Part shown: positions 20,801 through 32,244 of the stretch, in pieces
Layout: each line of letters opens with the position of its first letter
How positions within the stretch are numbered: the stretch's first letter is position 1
Assembly (NCBI GenBank): GCA_001179505.1
Contig: CDMY01000588.1
Span: 1-46,760 of the forward strand
Reading direction: 5' to 3'
Length of the DNA: 46,760 nt
Origin: Vitrella brassicaformis
Taxonomy: Eukaryota > Sar > Vitrellaceae
Translations under genes and position numbers: made by a program
The notes under the pieces: generated by a model
What the model saw: only the letters and a program-made list of their open reading frames with translations
Database searches by the model: none
Told to the model about the DNA's origin: nothing

Positions 20801-22139
20801 TGATGCTCCTCAAGGAACTCCGTGAAAAAGTCCGTTTTCGCCTTGTCGAAAATGAGACCAAAGAGAAGGGCATTGGTATCACATTTCGACAGTGCCGAAG
20901 TGAGCACCTTGTCGACCCACCCCTGGCGCTTGATCAACCGCTCCTCAAGCGGTGCCGTGTCAGGTTCCTTGAAATGAGCATTGGATAATAATGTATGTTG
21001 GGGATACGGACATTCGGCGTGTGCTGTGAGTTACCTTGTAGAAGACCATGTGATAATACGTAGCACTGCACGCATATGGGGAAAGGTTAGTGTACAGACA
21101 AGAGAGGCCGCATCCCATGCATGTGCGTGAGCTGGTACATACCTGCCGATGTACGTCCTGTACCACTGGAAGCAGGGCCGCTCCGACTGTTTGCCCATGT
21201 GCCACTGATACCAACCAACAATTTGACGACGTCCCCGGCTGCCCATGAGGTATGCCCACCCACCTTCCCTATGTATGCCGTCTTGTACCCAGCATCTCCC
21301 AACAGACATGCATACCTGTACGATCAATCAATCAATCAATCAAGAGCTGTCGTTCAACCCCCACGTGGGCATGTCCGAGGACAACTCGTCGTTGTTGCGA
21401 TAGACGCCATTCATGAAATTGTATCGTCCTGTGAGCATGCACGCCCTGCTCGCGCTGCAACTGTACACACAACACACATACGATACATGGGTGCTGAGAA
21501 CGAAGATGCGCCCTTTCCATCCATCGCCTACGAAGATAGTGTGACGTATGCATTGCGGAAGCGCGCCCCGCCAGCCGCAAGACGATCCTGCATACACGGC
21601 GTCGCAACCACATATAGAAAAGGGGCACAGAAGTAGAAGCAGCTCACGCACGATGTTTGGCGTAGCCTCCTGCATCCACGGGAAGAGAGCTTCGCGGAAA
21701 GGAGGATGCTTGTCCGCGGCAAGCTCCTTCTGTGCATAGCCGACTGCGTCCCAGCGCAGATCATCAGCTATGACGATAACGAAATTAGGCCGGGAGAGAG
21801 GCTGACACAGACACACAAAAGGACAAGGTGTGCAAGACGCTACTATGGACGTCGACGTTAATTCAGTTAGAATTGCGTAATAAGTTCACTCAGCAAGCAG
21901 ACATTCACCGGCTGCGAGGATGCCGCTGGCGTGCGATTGCTGCTTGCTGAAGGCGAGTGGTGGTAGCCTCTCTGCGCCTGCTTCTTATTCCGCTCATCGT
22001 CTTGAAGCCGACCGCTTTCATCTGAGTCCTCGCGAAGCATCGAGCCTTGTTGGGACGTCCCCTCTGCGTTGACAGATAGCACCCAAATGAACATGACAGC
22101 CACAAGCCAAGCACAGAAGTAGAAGCATCGCTTGAACAT
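17896..22139 (-). CDS. Secreted formylglycine sulfatase with LamG-like C-terminal domains
   Basis: The start is ATG 22139 with a signal peptide/anchor (FYFCAWLVAVMFIWVLSVNA). Exon 1 (22139-21909) ends in a Ser/Gln linker. Exon 2 (from 21801) opens the sulfatase fold with RPNFVIVIADDLRWDAVGY. The next exons join in phase to TPNIDRLAAGGARFRNAY and the active-site signature CSASRACMLTG (C-x-A-S-R); the Cys codon at 21459-21457 would become formylglycine. Later segments fit type I sulfatases: DAGYKTAYIGK, KAPHKPFLPG, SLDDSVGRVYAALEERGLLD with VIMFVSDNG, EESIRVPLAIHYP and DIAPTLLDFAGLEVP. After about 19900 come at least two jelly-roll (LamG/ConA-like) segments, each closing on FVGMLDDIRIYDDA or FMGWMDELTIWDIALSDSQI. 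Role: hydrolysis of sulfate esters on a polysaccharide or glycoprotein in the secretory route or wall, with the LamG part probably binding glycan. The exon map is partial. Confidence 0.85.
18778..18801. repeat. Perfect inverted repeat in coding sequence
   Basis: GATGCTGCCAA and TTGGCAGCATC, 11-bp arms two bases apart, inside the LamG-like region of the sulfatase gene (codons for DDAANVGSI). Possibly coincidental. Confidence 0.6.
21847..21868 (+). repeat. Dispersed repeat R2, short copy in an intron
   Basis: GGACGTCGACGTTAATTCAG plus TT, sharing the 3' end of R2 with 4779-4800 and 14536-14557. It lies in the first intron of the sulfatase gene. Confidence 0.5.
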
Positions 22140-22265
22140 AGCTGTTATTCCATCAGTCAAGGCATAGCCACAGAGATCAGGTCAGCCGAGAGAGAGCAAG
22201 CCGAGACGTCCTGGAGATTCCCTTGTTTCGACGTTTCTCCGTCTGCGTACTATTTCGACGGACGT

Positions 22266-22538
22266 TTATTTCAGGCCCAAAGGCACAGCGAACACTCGGA
22301 GAAAGTCAAACATCCCGTACTGTAGCTGTTGCCCTCGGGCCTGCCATCGTCGTTTCCGTGTCCGTTCCTTGAGGTATGCCTTGATGGTCTCGAGGCGCTC
22401 GTTGGGGTCGGCTGTCTCGATGATCTCCTTGAGGGCCTGCACCCGAGCGTCTCTGGTCTGATGCCGTGGATGTACGATCTTCATCATCATACTTTGCCGG
22501 AGAATAGGAATCGCGTGAAACCAACTCGAACGGAGCAT
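22266..22538 (-). CDS. Small basic protein, possibly mitochondrial
   Basis: This is a 90-residue single-exon frame from ATG 22538. The N-terminus (MLRSSWFHAIPILRQSMMMK) has Arg and Ser spaced among hydrophobic residues and no acids, like a mitochondrial presequence. The middle is charged and helical (ALKEIIETADPNERLETIKA) and the end is basic, then hydrophobic (FDFLRVFAVPLGLK). I do not recognise the family. It is divergent from the methyltransferase-like gene, whose start is 213 bp away. Moderate confidence that it is real. Confidence 0.5.
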   Translation of the reverse strand: MLRSSWFHAIPILRQSMMMKIVHPRHQTRDARVQALKEIIETADPNERLETIKAYLKERTRKRRWQARGQQLQYGMFDFLRVFAVPLGLK

Positions 22539-22750
22539 TTACTTGCGGCCTGGGTCCCTCCCTCCCCTCCGGATTGTTGTCATCGGTGGAAAAGATCTTT
22601 CAGTCAGCTGTCAGAGGCGTCCGTGACATGACAACAGATGACACAGTGCCATCGATGACTATATCCCCGTTTGTCTGACGTACTGTGTGTGAGACGGTCA
22701 TCCATTATGACGTAACGGATTCTCTCTTGGGCAGTCAGCTGTCTTAGACT

Positions 22751-23616
22751 ATGAAGCGGAGGACAGCCGCAGTATGTCTCGGAGGACTGGCGGTTGCCAC
22801 GGCCTCCTGGTGCTGGCTCGCCATCTTTGAGCCGGCGCTGCTTACGAGGATGCGGAGAGGCGTCTGGCTGGTCTACATTGTTCCCTTCGGTTCTCGCCTC
22901 ATCTGGGACAGCCTACATGCAAGCGCTGGGAACGAAGGCGGCCTGTGGCGCTATGAACAGAACGTCCACCGAGAGTTTGATGCTTACATCTCCAAGACCC
23001 ATGCAGACTATCGCTCCTTGTGGGACACTTCATGCAATATGGGTTTTCTGCTCACCCGTCTGGCCCAGAAATATCCAGAGGCCAGGCACTACGGCAGCGA
23101 CATCAGCCCCCTGATGGTAACAAAAGCCATCACGATGCATGTATCAATAGTGTTTCTTACCGTCAGGTCAACGTTATGAAGAGGCGGTGTGATAGCCGCT
23201 GCATCGTCGCTCCATTCGACCTTTTCTCCATGCAAGATCCCGATTTCCGTCTGCCAAGGGGGTTCCCACGCGCGTTCGACCTGGTCATCGTGTCTGACGT
23301 CCTTTTTTACGGCAACTGGGGCGGCATCCCTCCGTTTGTCTGGCAATATAGCCTTCTCCCCAGCTGGCTTGTCGCTTCGCGACGAAGAGCCTTCTGGAAT
23401 CGTCTCACACATCTGGCCTGCTCTGAGGTGCTTCTGTCAAATCATCAGGAGAATCGAGCTGTACTTCGTCTGATGGTAACAATGGGCGCCACTCCCGTGC
23501 TGCCCGACAGGTTGATTTGGACAGCAAAAGGGACTGCCACACACGAGGCTTGCAAAAGTCTGAAACGGGCCGCTCCTGTTACCACATATAGGCTCAGGCG
23601 GGCCACAGGTAATTGA
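22751..23616 (+). CDS. Membrane-anchored class I methyltransferase-like protein
   Basis: Two exons, 22751-23116 and 23167-23616, are joined by a 50-bp GT-AG intron in phase 0. The product is 271 residues. The N-terminus has a membrane segment (LGGLAVATASWCWLAIF) and a second hydrophobic stretch (GVWLVYIVPFG). Then comes a SAM-binding-like region: LWDTSCNMGFLLTRLAQKYP followed by HYGSDISPLM, corresponding to motif I and the acidic end of strand 2. FDLVIVSDVLFYG is the motif II/IV-like strand. Motif I reads SCNMG instead of the usual GCGxG, so the fold is likely but activity is less sure. The C-terminal tail is basic. It lies convergent with the O-fucosyltransferase-like gene (243 bp between stops) and may modify glycans or small molecules in the same membrane system. 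Confidence 0.65.
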
Positions 23617-23859
23617 ACAAAGAAAATGGACGATACACTCTGTGTCAGCGTCCCCTAGCGAGACAAGAAAACATCCCGACGCGGACTCCGTCCATGCATA
23701 TGTGAGGTGTGCAGACAGACACACGACGATATGAGAGGAGTGGACGGTGTGGAGGAAGAAAGGAGTGTGCGGACAGATCGGACCTTTGTGTCAACGATGA
23801 TCGGTGTTGTCAGGGTACTTATTGGTATTCAACTTCATGTCAGACGCGCGCAAAAAAAC

Positions 23860-25246
23860 CTACTCTGATATCGTATGGGTATTGGGGTGTCTTCCTTTGT
23901 GCTGCCTGAGAGCAAGGATCCTGCCAGTGAATGTACTACCCACTGTCCCATAGAAGTAGTCTGCGAGCGCTGCAGCCTCCTGCTCCACCGCAATTCTCTG
24001 TATTCTGTTCCCGCATACATTCAATACATCCCTCGTGCAGCCGTACATAGCGTGAGGAAACGCTCTTTGCATCATCGACAAATCCTTGCGCTCAGCGTCG
24101 GTGAGGATGAGAAGTCTGCTGATGTTCCGCCTTGACACTATCGTCCTGATCTGATCGACAAATCCGCCAATGGTCCGGCCGCCGAACTTTTGCCGAAAAT
24201 CATCATCCCCGTAGCGAATGTGGCAGGCAAGAATATCCCCGTCCGCCCCCCATGAGGGCACGAGCTTCAGCAGTTCAATTGCCGCACCCGTCACCCAGCT
24301 TCGAAAGGGCAACGCGAGCTCGGTTGGATAATAGACATCGAGCTTGCCTCTGAAGCTGAACTTGGCAGACACTCCCAAGACATCGTCGTCTCGTGTCCAC
24401 AGCTCTCGAAGCTGCTTGTCGGAGCTGACGATGGTGGCTTTTGGGATGTAGTGCCACAGAGGCTGCTCGTCGGGCTCTGTTGTCATGGGAACACCGATCA
24501 CATCTCGTGTCTCCAGCCGTTTGTACACAGCCTTGCAGTCTCTGCAGAACAAACGAGCATGGAACCTGAGAAATAAAGCAAAGTCAATCCAAAAAAAGTG
24601 AGAAGCTAGGTTGCTAAGATTGTTACCAGGGACGGACTGTGCAATCCGTCCAGAATCGCTCATGTCCGTACTTCATAGGGAAGACGTTGTCAAGCCACTC
24701 TTGAAGCTGTGGATCAATGATTGATTGAAACGTACAAGATTTGCCGCTTCTCGAGGCCCTGCTGTGGATGCTATTGAGGTCCAGGATCTGCAACCACGTC
24801 AGATCGTGTGCGCTGACGCCCCTCGCGCCAATCGGCGGCACAAGCAGGATTCTCCTGCTTATGTACGCCACACTCAACCTGAATGCACAAAAGACATGAT
24901 GACCGAGGGAGATGCTGATCATACGTCCACTCAACATTTTCGCCAACTGAACCTGCAGGCCAAATGAAGATAAAGCCCGCTTTTCGTTGAGGCTCTCACG
25001 GTGTCTCACCAGATTGTTTGAGAGCTGTCCGTAGCTCTCGTAACATGCTGCACCTCGCAGCGTTTCGTTGACATGGATGCTTTGTTTTGGTACATCTTTG
25101 CTGCGAGTTTGTTGGTTCGAGATGAATCGGAAGGCCGACCACTCAAGGATGTCTCTTATGACACTTCTTCCGGGTATCGTCAGCATCATGCTAAAAACGA
25201 CGACTGCGACAAAAGGTACCGCGAGAAGAGCCGCGTGTAGGATCAT
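23860..25246 (-). CDS. O-fucosyltransferase-like protein, type II membrane
   Basis: Two exons, 25246-24627 and 24565-23860 (62-bp GT-AG intron, phase 2), give about 441 residues. Residues 1-25 form a membrane anchor (AALLAVPFVAVVVFSMML). Then come CYESYGQLSNNLVRHRESL and RRILLVPPIG, matching the early 'allows/locates acceptor' region of GDP-fucose O-fucosyltransferases. The second exon has ILACHIRYGDDD, the family's H-x-R-x-G-D nucleotide-sugar motif, and near the end ALADYFYGTVGSTFTGRIL, matching the D...V.S..STF motif. Family members transfer fucose from GDP-fucose to protein or glycan in the ER or Golgi; fold and location are inferred here. An in-frame GTATGA...CAG stretch inside exon 1 looks like an intron, but splicing it would create a stop, so I kept it as coding. 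Confidence 0.75.
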
Positions 25247-26366
25247 TGTGGTGTGTTCTTTCCCCGTGTAATGGAGCCGACCCAGGAGGCAGTTTTTTTT
25301 TTCTTTTTCGCAATGTCTCTCCCACATCTCTCCCACCATTCGTTGTCTGCTCCTTTTCATCCCCTGACCTGAAAGTGTCTCTTTACCCCTATCTGTCCAC
25401 CGTCAGCTCCCATCAACCCCCCCATCTCTTTTGACAACCCCATTGGGCTGCTACAAGCACCCACCACAGCGGCAGCCGCACGAGGAGGCCTTCCCTCCCT
25501 GTCGATTTGCTGAACTTCTCCCTCTCGAGTCTGCGGCCGTATCGGCGTCTGCCTCTTCGGCGCTGGGAACGGTCGGCTCATCTTCATTTATGCAGCGTAG
25601 CAGTGTCACCAAGAAGGTGCACAAAAATTTGTCGTCTCGTTTCCATCGTCTCCAGGGATGTCGTGGAAGGATGATTGACGTTTGTTCGTCACTTTGCCGC
25701 AATTCGTTTATGCACAAGAATTAATCACAAAGGGAAGGGGTTCGATTGGTCGAGTCCGTAGTACTTGGGGTCCCACATAGGTGATACATCCATCCATCCC
25801 CTCTAGTAGTGACGAGAAGTTTCCTTGTCTCCTCTCCCTGCTCTCTCCATCGCCCGCCAGCTAGCAGCAAAGCAGATGTGAATCGATCGACCGAGCCAGC
25901 AAGCAAGCAAAAGCATCGACGATCCACATATACGCCACGCAACACACAGTAAAGCAGAAGCGCGCGCCTCACACACGCCCACGCAGACACACACACAGAA
26001 CCAGCTGCACACATACACACGCACACACGGGGAGAGAGAGATATCAGCACGCCGCCATATACAACAAACAACAGAGGTTACATTAGCTGTACCCACCCAC
26101 GCAGTGGCACTATGTAGTGGTCGTGGGGTGGGGTGGTACGGGCACGCAAATGGCTGCTGGTGAGTCGCTTGGTTGGCCGGTCGGTCGGTCGATGGCTGGC
26201 TGGATGGGTCGGTCAGCTGGCTGCACGCATCGATCAACCAAATGGCTGACCGACCGACGTACGGACCGACCAGCCAGCTGGCTACACGTCAACAACGAAC
26301 CGACCCCAATACATCCATCTATCTGTCTGTCAGTCTGGCTGTCTGCCTGTCTGTCTGTCTGTCTGT
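25247..26366. other. Spacer rich in simple repeats
   Basis: This is the upstream region of the O-fucosyltransferase-like gene and the 3' flank of the phosphatase/gelsolin gene. A minus frame at 25451-25717 ends in CGCRCGGCL but has no ATG. From 25970 to 26040 there is CA/GA-rich sequence. At 26165-26290 there are GGTC/GGCT units arranged as an imperfect inverted repeat, and at 26320-26366 CTGT repeats reach almost to the stop codon of the next gene. No gene is supported. Confidence 0.45.
26165..26290. repeat. GGTCGGTC/GGCTGGCT low-complexity inverted repeat
   Basis: Short GGTC and GGCT units in the left half (GGTCGGTCAGCTGGCTG) face their complements in the right half (CGACCAGCCAGCTGGCTAC). 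This is simple-sequence DNA that can fold back on itself, not a gene. Confidence 0.55.
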
Positions 26367-29300
26367 CTATCCGTCATCGAAGAGGTCGAAAAAGTCTTCG
26401 TCTTCGTCACCCTGGTACTGTGAGACAATCCAAAACAACGTAAGACATCATCATTACGGGAAAAAAAGAGGTGGCTCTCGTGTGTCACTGGCTGGTTCGC
26501 TGGATCACCTGCAGATGGATATCGTCCTCTTTCACCACCACACCACGAATGCCCTACACACACAGACATACAGAGAAAGAAAGAACAAGAAGGACAAGTA
26601 GGGACACTTCCACATGACGCCCCTTTTCCCACTGCCCGACCCACTGACCCACCGCGAATTTGTCGACGATGTCTGCGATGTCCTTGGGGACGCCCTCATC
26701 TCCCCGATCATCTTCCGCCTCTCCATAGCCCGAGTCCTTGCCCACCCACACCCACACCACCAGCCTGTACCCCGGCCGCTGCTCGCGGCCCTCACCCTCA
26801 CCCTCACTGCCCTCACGCGCACTCGGCAACGGGCTGCGGGGAGTCGGGTTCGTACGCGCCGACCCGGCACTATTGGCGACCCGCTTCTCACGATCTCGAG
26901 TGCTCGAGGGCGGTTCCAGCACCGACGAACCAGTGGCAGCAGCAGCGGGGGGCTCCTCATTGTCGGGCTTGGGTGGTGGGGGAAGGGGGACGTGTTGGCG
27001 CTCGTACTGTGCGAGTATGAAGAGGCCGCGGTCGTCGAGGTCGTCCGAGTCATACATCTCTAGTTCGTGCTCGAGGTCGGGGTGCTTGAAGAGCTGGTTG
27101 GGGGGTAGGCGGGGGGAGGGCGCCATGGACCGGTGGGTGTACTCGCCCCGCGGGGTGGGGTTGCCCCGGAGGCTCACAGACGGGCTGGACACCGAACGAC
27201 TCTGCCGATTCAACTCGTCCAGCACCAGCCGATACGCCTCGTCATTCTGAACCCACACCCACACCCATATGGATGGACACATGGATGGTCATGATGTGAT
27301 GTGATGTGACTGACCTCAGGACGTCTGGTGGGAGGCCACTGGTCGGGTGGCAATCGTGTGGCGGGTGAGACTGTGGTGGGGATGAGTGGAGGCGGGCTGG
27401 TGGCGTCAGCCATGTCGGTGTCGCCGCCCCGGCCGTTGGGCGCCATCCCTGCCTGTGCAGGCTGTGTCTGTGCAGTGGGTGAGAGTAGGTCGAGGTCGAG
27501 TAGGCTCCAGAAGAGGGGACCCTCCTCCCCCTGCACATACTCATGCCCATCGACGCCTGAGACACGGAACCGACCACAGACAAACAGAGGAGAAGACAGC
27601 CAGACAGACAGAGGGGATTGGTGGGTTGGTGTGTGTATGTCTAGGATGGTGCTGGTGATGTGGCCTAGGCCAACACGTACATGGTATGCCCTCGAACAGC
27701 TTGAGGTGTCCCTCGAATTGCCTGACCCCATCCATGGCCTCATCCACATTCGGACACTCTGATCCAACCCACACCACCATCTGCACAACATACACAGTTG
27801 CACCACGAAATATAAGGGACCGTCCACTGCCCTCACAACCGATCGATCACACCTGGCTGCCCCTCAGGATGACAAAGACGAATCTGGGGTCGAGCGCCGC
27901 CACTCCGTGCGCACTGGCGGCCATGGGCTGTGCACAGGAGGACAGTGGGACCGGCCATAGGACCAATGAGGGGTCCTTTGGTCCGTGTGGCGCCACCCTG
28001 AAGACCCTGGCGCGGAAGTCAGCGGTCGATGTGGTGGTGAGCAGCGGCATGGCGGGGGGCGCCTGGGGCGCCAGAGATGTGGACGTGCCTGTGGAGGTGG
28101 AGTTGGTGCCGTTGACTTGGGGAGGTGGCGGGGTCGCCGACGCGCCGTTGGGGTGCCGCTCGTGCAGCTGGGGGTGGGGCGGGGAACCTGAGAGACATGG
28201 GGCCGCAGGTGTTGATTTGCATTGATTTGTCGAGTGAACAGTGAGTGGGGGCATTATTTTCCTGCGTCTTTCGCGCACCTTTGTCGGCGTTGCTGTTGAG
28301 TCGTTTGCCGAGGAGAATGAGCTGGTAAGTGAAGCCCGTATTGGGGTTGCAAATGGGACGGCAATCACGCACCTGATTCATGGCCAAGAAACCTTCATGC
28401 CTTGTTGGGGTGTGAGTTGTATGTTGTGTGTGGCTCACAGCGTTGTATGCCGTCTCGAAGGGCCACTTTCGCCTCCACATCAGATACGCCGTCGCGAGCG
28501 TGGCGGAACGAGACACACCTGAGGGAGACGAACGGAGTGTTGCATGAATCAATGGACAAGCAGTTTTTCCTCGCTTTGCGTGCTGACCCTCTCTGCAGTG
28601 AATGAGGACGCGCCCCCCGCCGTCGATTGCGTCGTGTATCCACTGCATGGTCTTGTAAAACAACACGCTGATCTCCTCGGTCTTGGTGTCCTGATCGTGG
28701 ATGGCCACGCCACACAAGCAAGCAGGTCCATCCCTGCACTTCTCTGTGTGTGTTGTGTGTGTGGGGGAGGGAGGTGTGAGGGTTTGTTTGCCTTGAGGTA
28801 GTAGGTGAGGTATTCGTATTTGTGCGGGAATGGGCTGTCGCACACGTCACCCGCTGAGTTGATGATGTGAGTGATGCCCTCACCATCCAACAACTGCAGT
28901 AGCCCATCCGACACATGAATACAAACAGTCTGCACCTACAATACAGGTCTCTCTGTCTGTGCGCGTTCGGTGCTGGTGTGGCGCTTTGTTGGCTGGCTGG
29001 CTGGCTGACCGCTTCGCTGCTGGCGACTCCGTATCCCGCCACGTACAGCTCTCCAGGGATGATGGGCGAACACTTGGTGCTGACACACACAAAGGCAGGC
29101 AGACGCACATCACGTGGTCGCGTAGACGCTCCACGTGCGTCAGTCAGTCGTGCCAATCATGTTTATCAAATGTACCGGTATTCGTTGAGCAGTCTTCTCT
29201 TCCTCAAGCTATCGGTCTCCTCATACTCCTGTACAAAAAGGAAGACACCGATTCCAAACATGGAGAGAGACCAATTCCCTCACCCCCACTTACATCGGCC

Positions 29301-32244
29301 TCCGTCTCCACCTCAAGCCGCCGTTTCTCAGCCCCACCGTCGCTACGCACGCCACTCTGTGACGACACTACACCACCACCACCACCACCAGCAGCCACAC
29401 CAGCAGCCACAGGAGCGCCGCCCCCACCGCCAATGTTGGGAATGGCCACGGGCGGCACCCGAGGGCTCAGGATCATCCCACTCAACTCAAGGGGCGGCGG
29501 CCGTCTCGCTACCGGAGGCATCGTCGACGAGTCAGCCATACGCGTGCGATGCATTTGCGGGTGGGCCGGGCCCATGCCCGCGTTTTCTTCGCCTGGTGTG
29601 TGGTCCTTGGATATCAGCTGCTGCGGGATGGACAGCTTCGGCACCACCTGCCGGCCCTTCTGCATGCCGGAGGTCAGAGGGGGCACCACTGGCACCCCTG
29701 CTGGCCGTCCTCGGCCTCGAGCAACACCACCACTGGCAGCAGAAGCACCGGCCGGCGGAGCGATGTTGGCCAGACCGAGAGGGGGGATACCGACGCCCCT
29801 GCCCCTTCCGGAAGGCGCAGACCCAGATGGAGCTCCTTTCCTCGCACTCACAGGGGCACGCTCTGCCATGTCGGTGTCCATAATGTCAGCCGACACAGGT
29901 GCAGATGTCTCGTCAGCACGGTGCCGCCCTTGCCGAGATGACCCCTTCCTGCGGCTCACATCACCACCACCACCACCGAGAGAAGCACCGGCAGTGGGCT
30001 GAGCTCCGGCGGGTCTGGGTGATATCTTGGGTTTGACGCCCGTCAGCCCCGCCAGGTTGAGCCGTGGCATCACCGCGGGCACCACAGGCTTCTTCCCGCC
30101 ACCCCGCGTCAGCACCGGGGCTGCCACGTACGGCGCCGCTGGCTCGGCGGCGGGGTGATGCTGATGCTGATGCTCCCCCACCACCAGCGCCTCCTTGTCG
30201 CGGCCAGGCGTCTGGAATGCCGAGCTTGCATCTGAGCTGGTGGCCGACAGGGGCGGGTGGGTGTCGGCTTTGTTGCTGTCTTTGTCGGCGCGTCTCTCGA
30301 GCACTGGCTGCAGGTTGAGGCCGGGTGGCCTGAATGGCACTGAGGGGACGGATGGCGGTGAGACGCAGGGAATGCGGTGTGGGGGGAAGGAGACGGGGAT
30401 GGGCTCCGGCGATGATGCTGGTGGTGGTGGTGGGGTTGGGGGGATCGATGGGCCCCCAGCCACGATACGCGGAGCCGGCTGGGCCGTCACGTCCACATCC
30501 ATCGCCACGCGCTCGTCAGGCGCACCCTTCTGCACACACAGACCAAGGCACGCACAGAGAGAAACTGTCCATCGACGGATGCGCCCATCCATCCGTCCAC
30601 CTATGTCTGTCTGCATGTCAGTTAGTGCATACGTGTGTTTGTGCAGGTGCAGTGGAAGGTGTCAGGTGCACCCCCTGGTCCACCACTGCTACGGCCTGTG
30701 GTGGTCTCTCCATACTATACAGCTCTCTGCCCAGCTCCTCGTACCGCACACACACCTGGCCTGACGCTGGCGGGGGTGGGCCCAGCGACGGACGGGCGAT
30801 GGTGCGATCGGTGTCTAAGGCCACACCCGCCCCACGCCCACTGGTGCACGTCCGCATGGCATCGTCGTCGTCATGGGTGGCGAGGTTGACGGGATGGGGA
30901 GAAGAGAGATTGTGCAGCAACAAATTGCGGGACGCCAGGGCGCCTGAATGAACGATGCATGCACCGATACATAAATGCTTTGTTGCAGCCATGACATGAT
31001 GGATGGATGGATGGATGACGTGTTTTATCGGCTGTATGCTGGCTGACCATATGTGGTATGGAGGGGTGTAACCGATGCGGCGTCGGGCGATGGCGGAAGG
31101 AGGACAAAGGATGCGGCGAAGTCGCACCAGTACCTGACGAACGAACCAAAACAGAAGAGCAGAAATGGACACCTGGCATCACGCCCGTGTTCGTGAGTAC
31201 CGTACCTCTTGAAGAGTCCCCAATCTACGAGCACCTGCTGCAGCTTCATGGCCAGGAAATCACCATGACACTGCACCCACACCGCCCACCAACACAGACA
31301 TACAGACCATGACAGACACCATAGAGAAAGAGAGAGAGAGAGCCTGAGACCGATCAATGGATAAGTGACAGCGATGCTGACTGACCTCGACTTGGACGGG
31401 TGCGTGTGTGCCGATCCACGAGAAGCAGTCACACCGGATCACACGCGACACGGATGTTGGCGCGCTGCAAGATGAAGCGGGAGATGGGGAGGGGGAGGGA
31501 CGCGAATACGGACTATCGCTATGCTGCCACGCCCACAACTGACCACACAAGCACCCACACAAGAGCCATGCATATCTCCCTCCCTCCCTTCCTCCCTCCC
31601 TCCCTCCCTTCCTCCCTCCCTCCCTCCCTTCCTCCCTCCCTCCTGGTGAATTCCCTGACATTGGTCTCGCTCTCCTCGAGCACTCTAGCCAGGTCGCCTC
31701 CGACGCCACACGCCGCACCAGCACCGCTGACCCCCCTCCTCTGCCCGCTCGCCTCGCACCGAATGTGCAGGATGGTGTAGACCTCCTTACTGTCCAAACA
31801 GGGGGTCGCGAATGCGGTGCGGTCGGGGGACAGCAGCGGGATGGGCTCGTCATGGACGCGCCGGGAGGACGATTCCGGGGCTGAAGGGTCCACCACCTCC
31901 TTGACACGCCACACCTGGCCAACGCACACGACACAGGCAAAAGGGAGGGCACATCACATCACATCACAGGCTGCCTGGCTGGCGGGCTGCATGCACGCGG
32001 CCACCAGGCATCATCCATCCTGTGTCCTGTCTGCACTGCACTGCACTGCTCAAATTGCAATCATACAAAAGGCAAAAGGAAACAGTGTGATTACCTGCAG
32101 GTAGTCAGTCGGTTCAGTCGGGAAGGCCACGTCAGCGTCGGCGATGGGCGGTTTGCGCCTGCCGCCCTCCAAATGCTCCGCCAGGCTGCACAGAGCCGTA
32201 CCCGACACGTCAACTAACAGACGGCGGCTGAGCTGCCCTCCCAT
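26367..32244 (-). CDS. Dual-specificity (MAP-kinase-type) phosphatase flanked by gelsolin-like repeats
   Basis: One long gene, ATG 32244 to TAG 26367. Exon 1 is 32244-32095 and exon 2 begins at 31914 with VWRVKEVVDPS. The N-terminal region resembles a gelsolin repeat (VWRVKE..., KEVYTILHIRC, CFSWIGTHAPVQVE). A long Pro/Gly/Ala-rich linker (about 30530-29290) follows. An intron (GTACAT...GTGTCAG) joins LLNEYR to TKCSPIIPGELYVAGYG, opening the phosphatase domain. The domain contains LLQLLDGEGITHIINSAGD, the catalytic loop HCREGVSRSA (Cys codon 28597-28595, split by an intron) and PNTGFTYQLI. Further gelsolin-like pieces follow: LDPRFVFVILRGSQ, VVWVGSECPNVDEAM, GEEGPLFWSLL and YRLVVWVWVGKDSG. 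The C-terminus is acidic (DEDEDFFDLFDDG). Phosphatase plus gelsolin resembles plant MKP1, which dephosphorylates MAP kinases; gelsolin repeats bind actin or calcium. The exon map is partial. Confidence 0.8.
31577..31643. repeat. Polypyrimidine CCCT/CCTT tandem repeat
   Basis: About 65 bp of CCCT and CCTTCC units on the plus strand, located in or beside an intron of the phosphatase/gelsolin gene. It is a purine/pyrimidine mirror-type tract capable of triplex formation. Confidence 0.8.

Noticed and set aside
29156-29168. Splitting the 26.4-32.2 kb gene in two at a TGA (29166) and a start-like codon (29156)
   Set aside because: A phase-correct intron joins the exons across this point, and two genes 10 bp apart would leave no room for UTRs or a promoter.
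28915-30002. Two long plus-strand frames (322 and 347 codons)
   Set aside because: They are antisense to the Pro/Gly-rich linker of the phosphatase/gelsolin gene; composition is low-complexity and no domain is seen.
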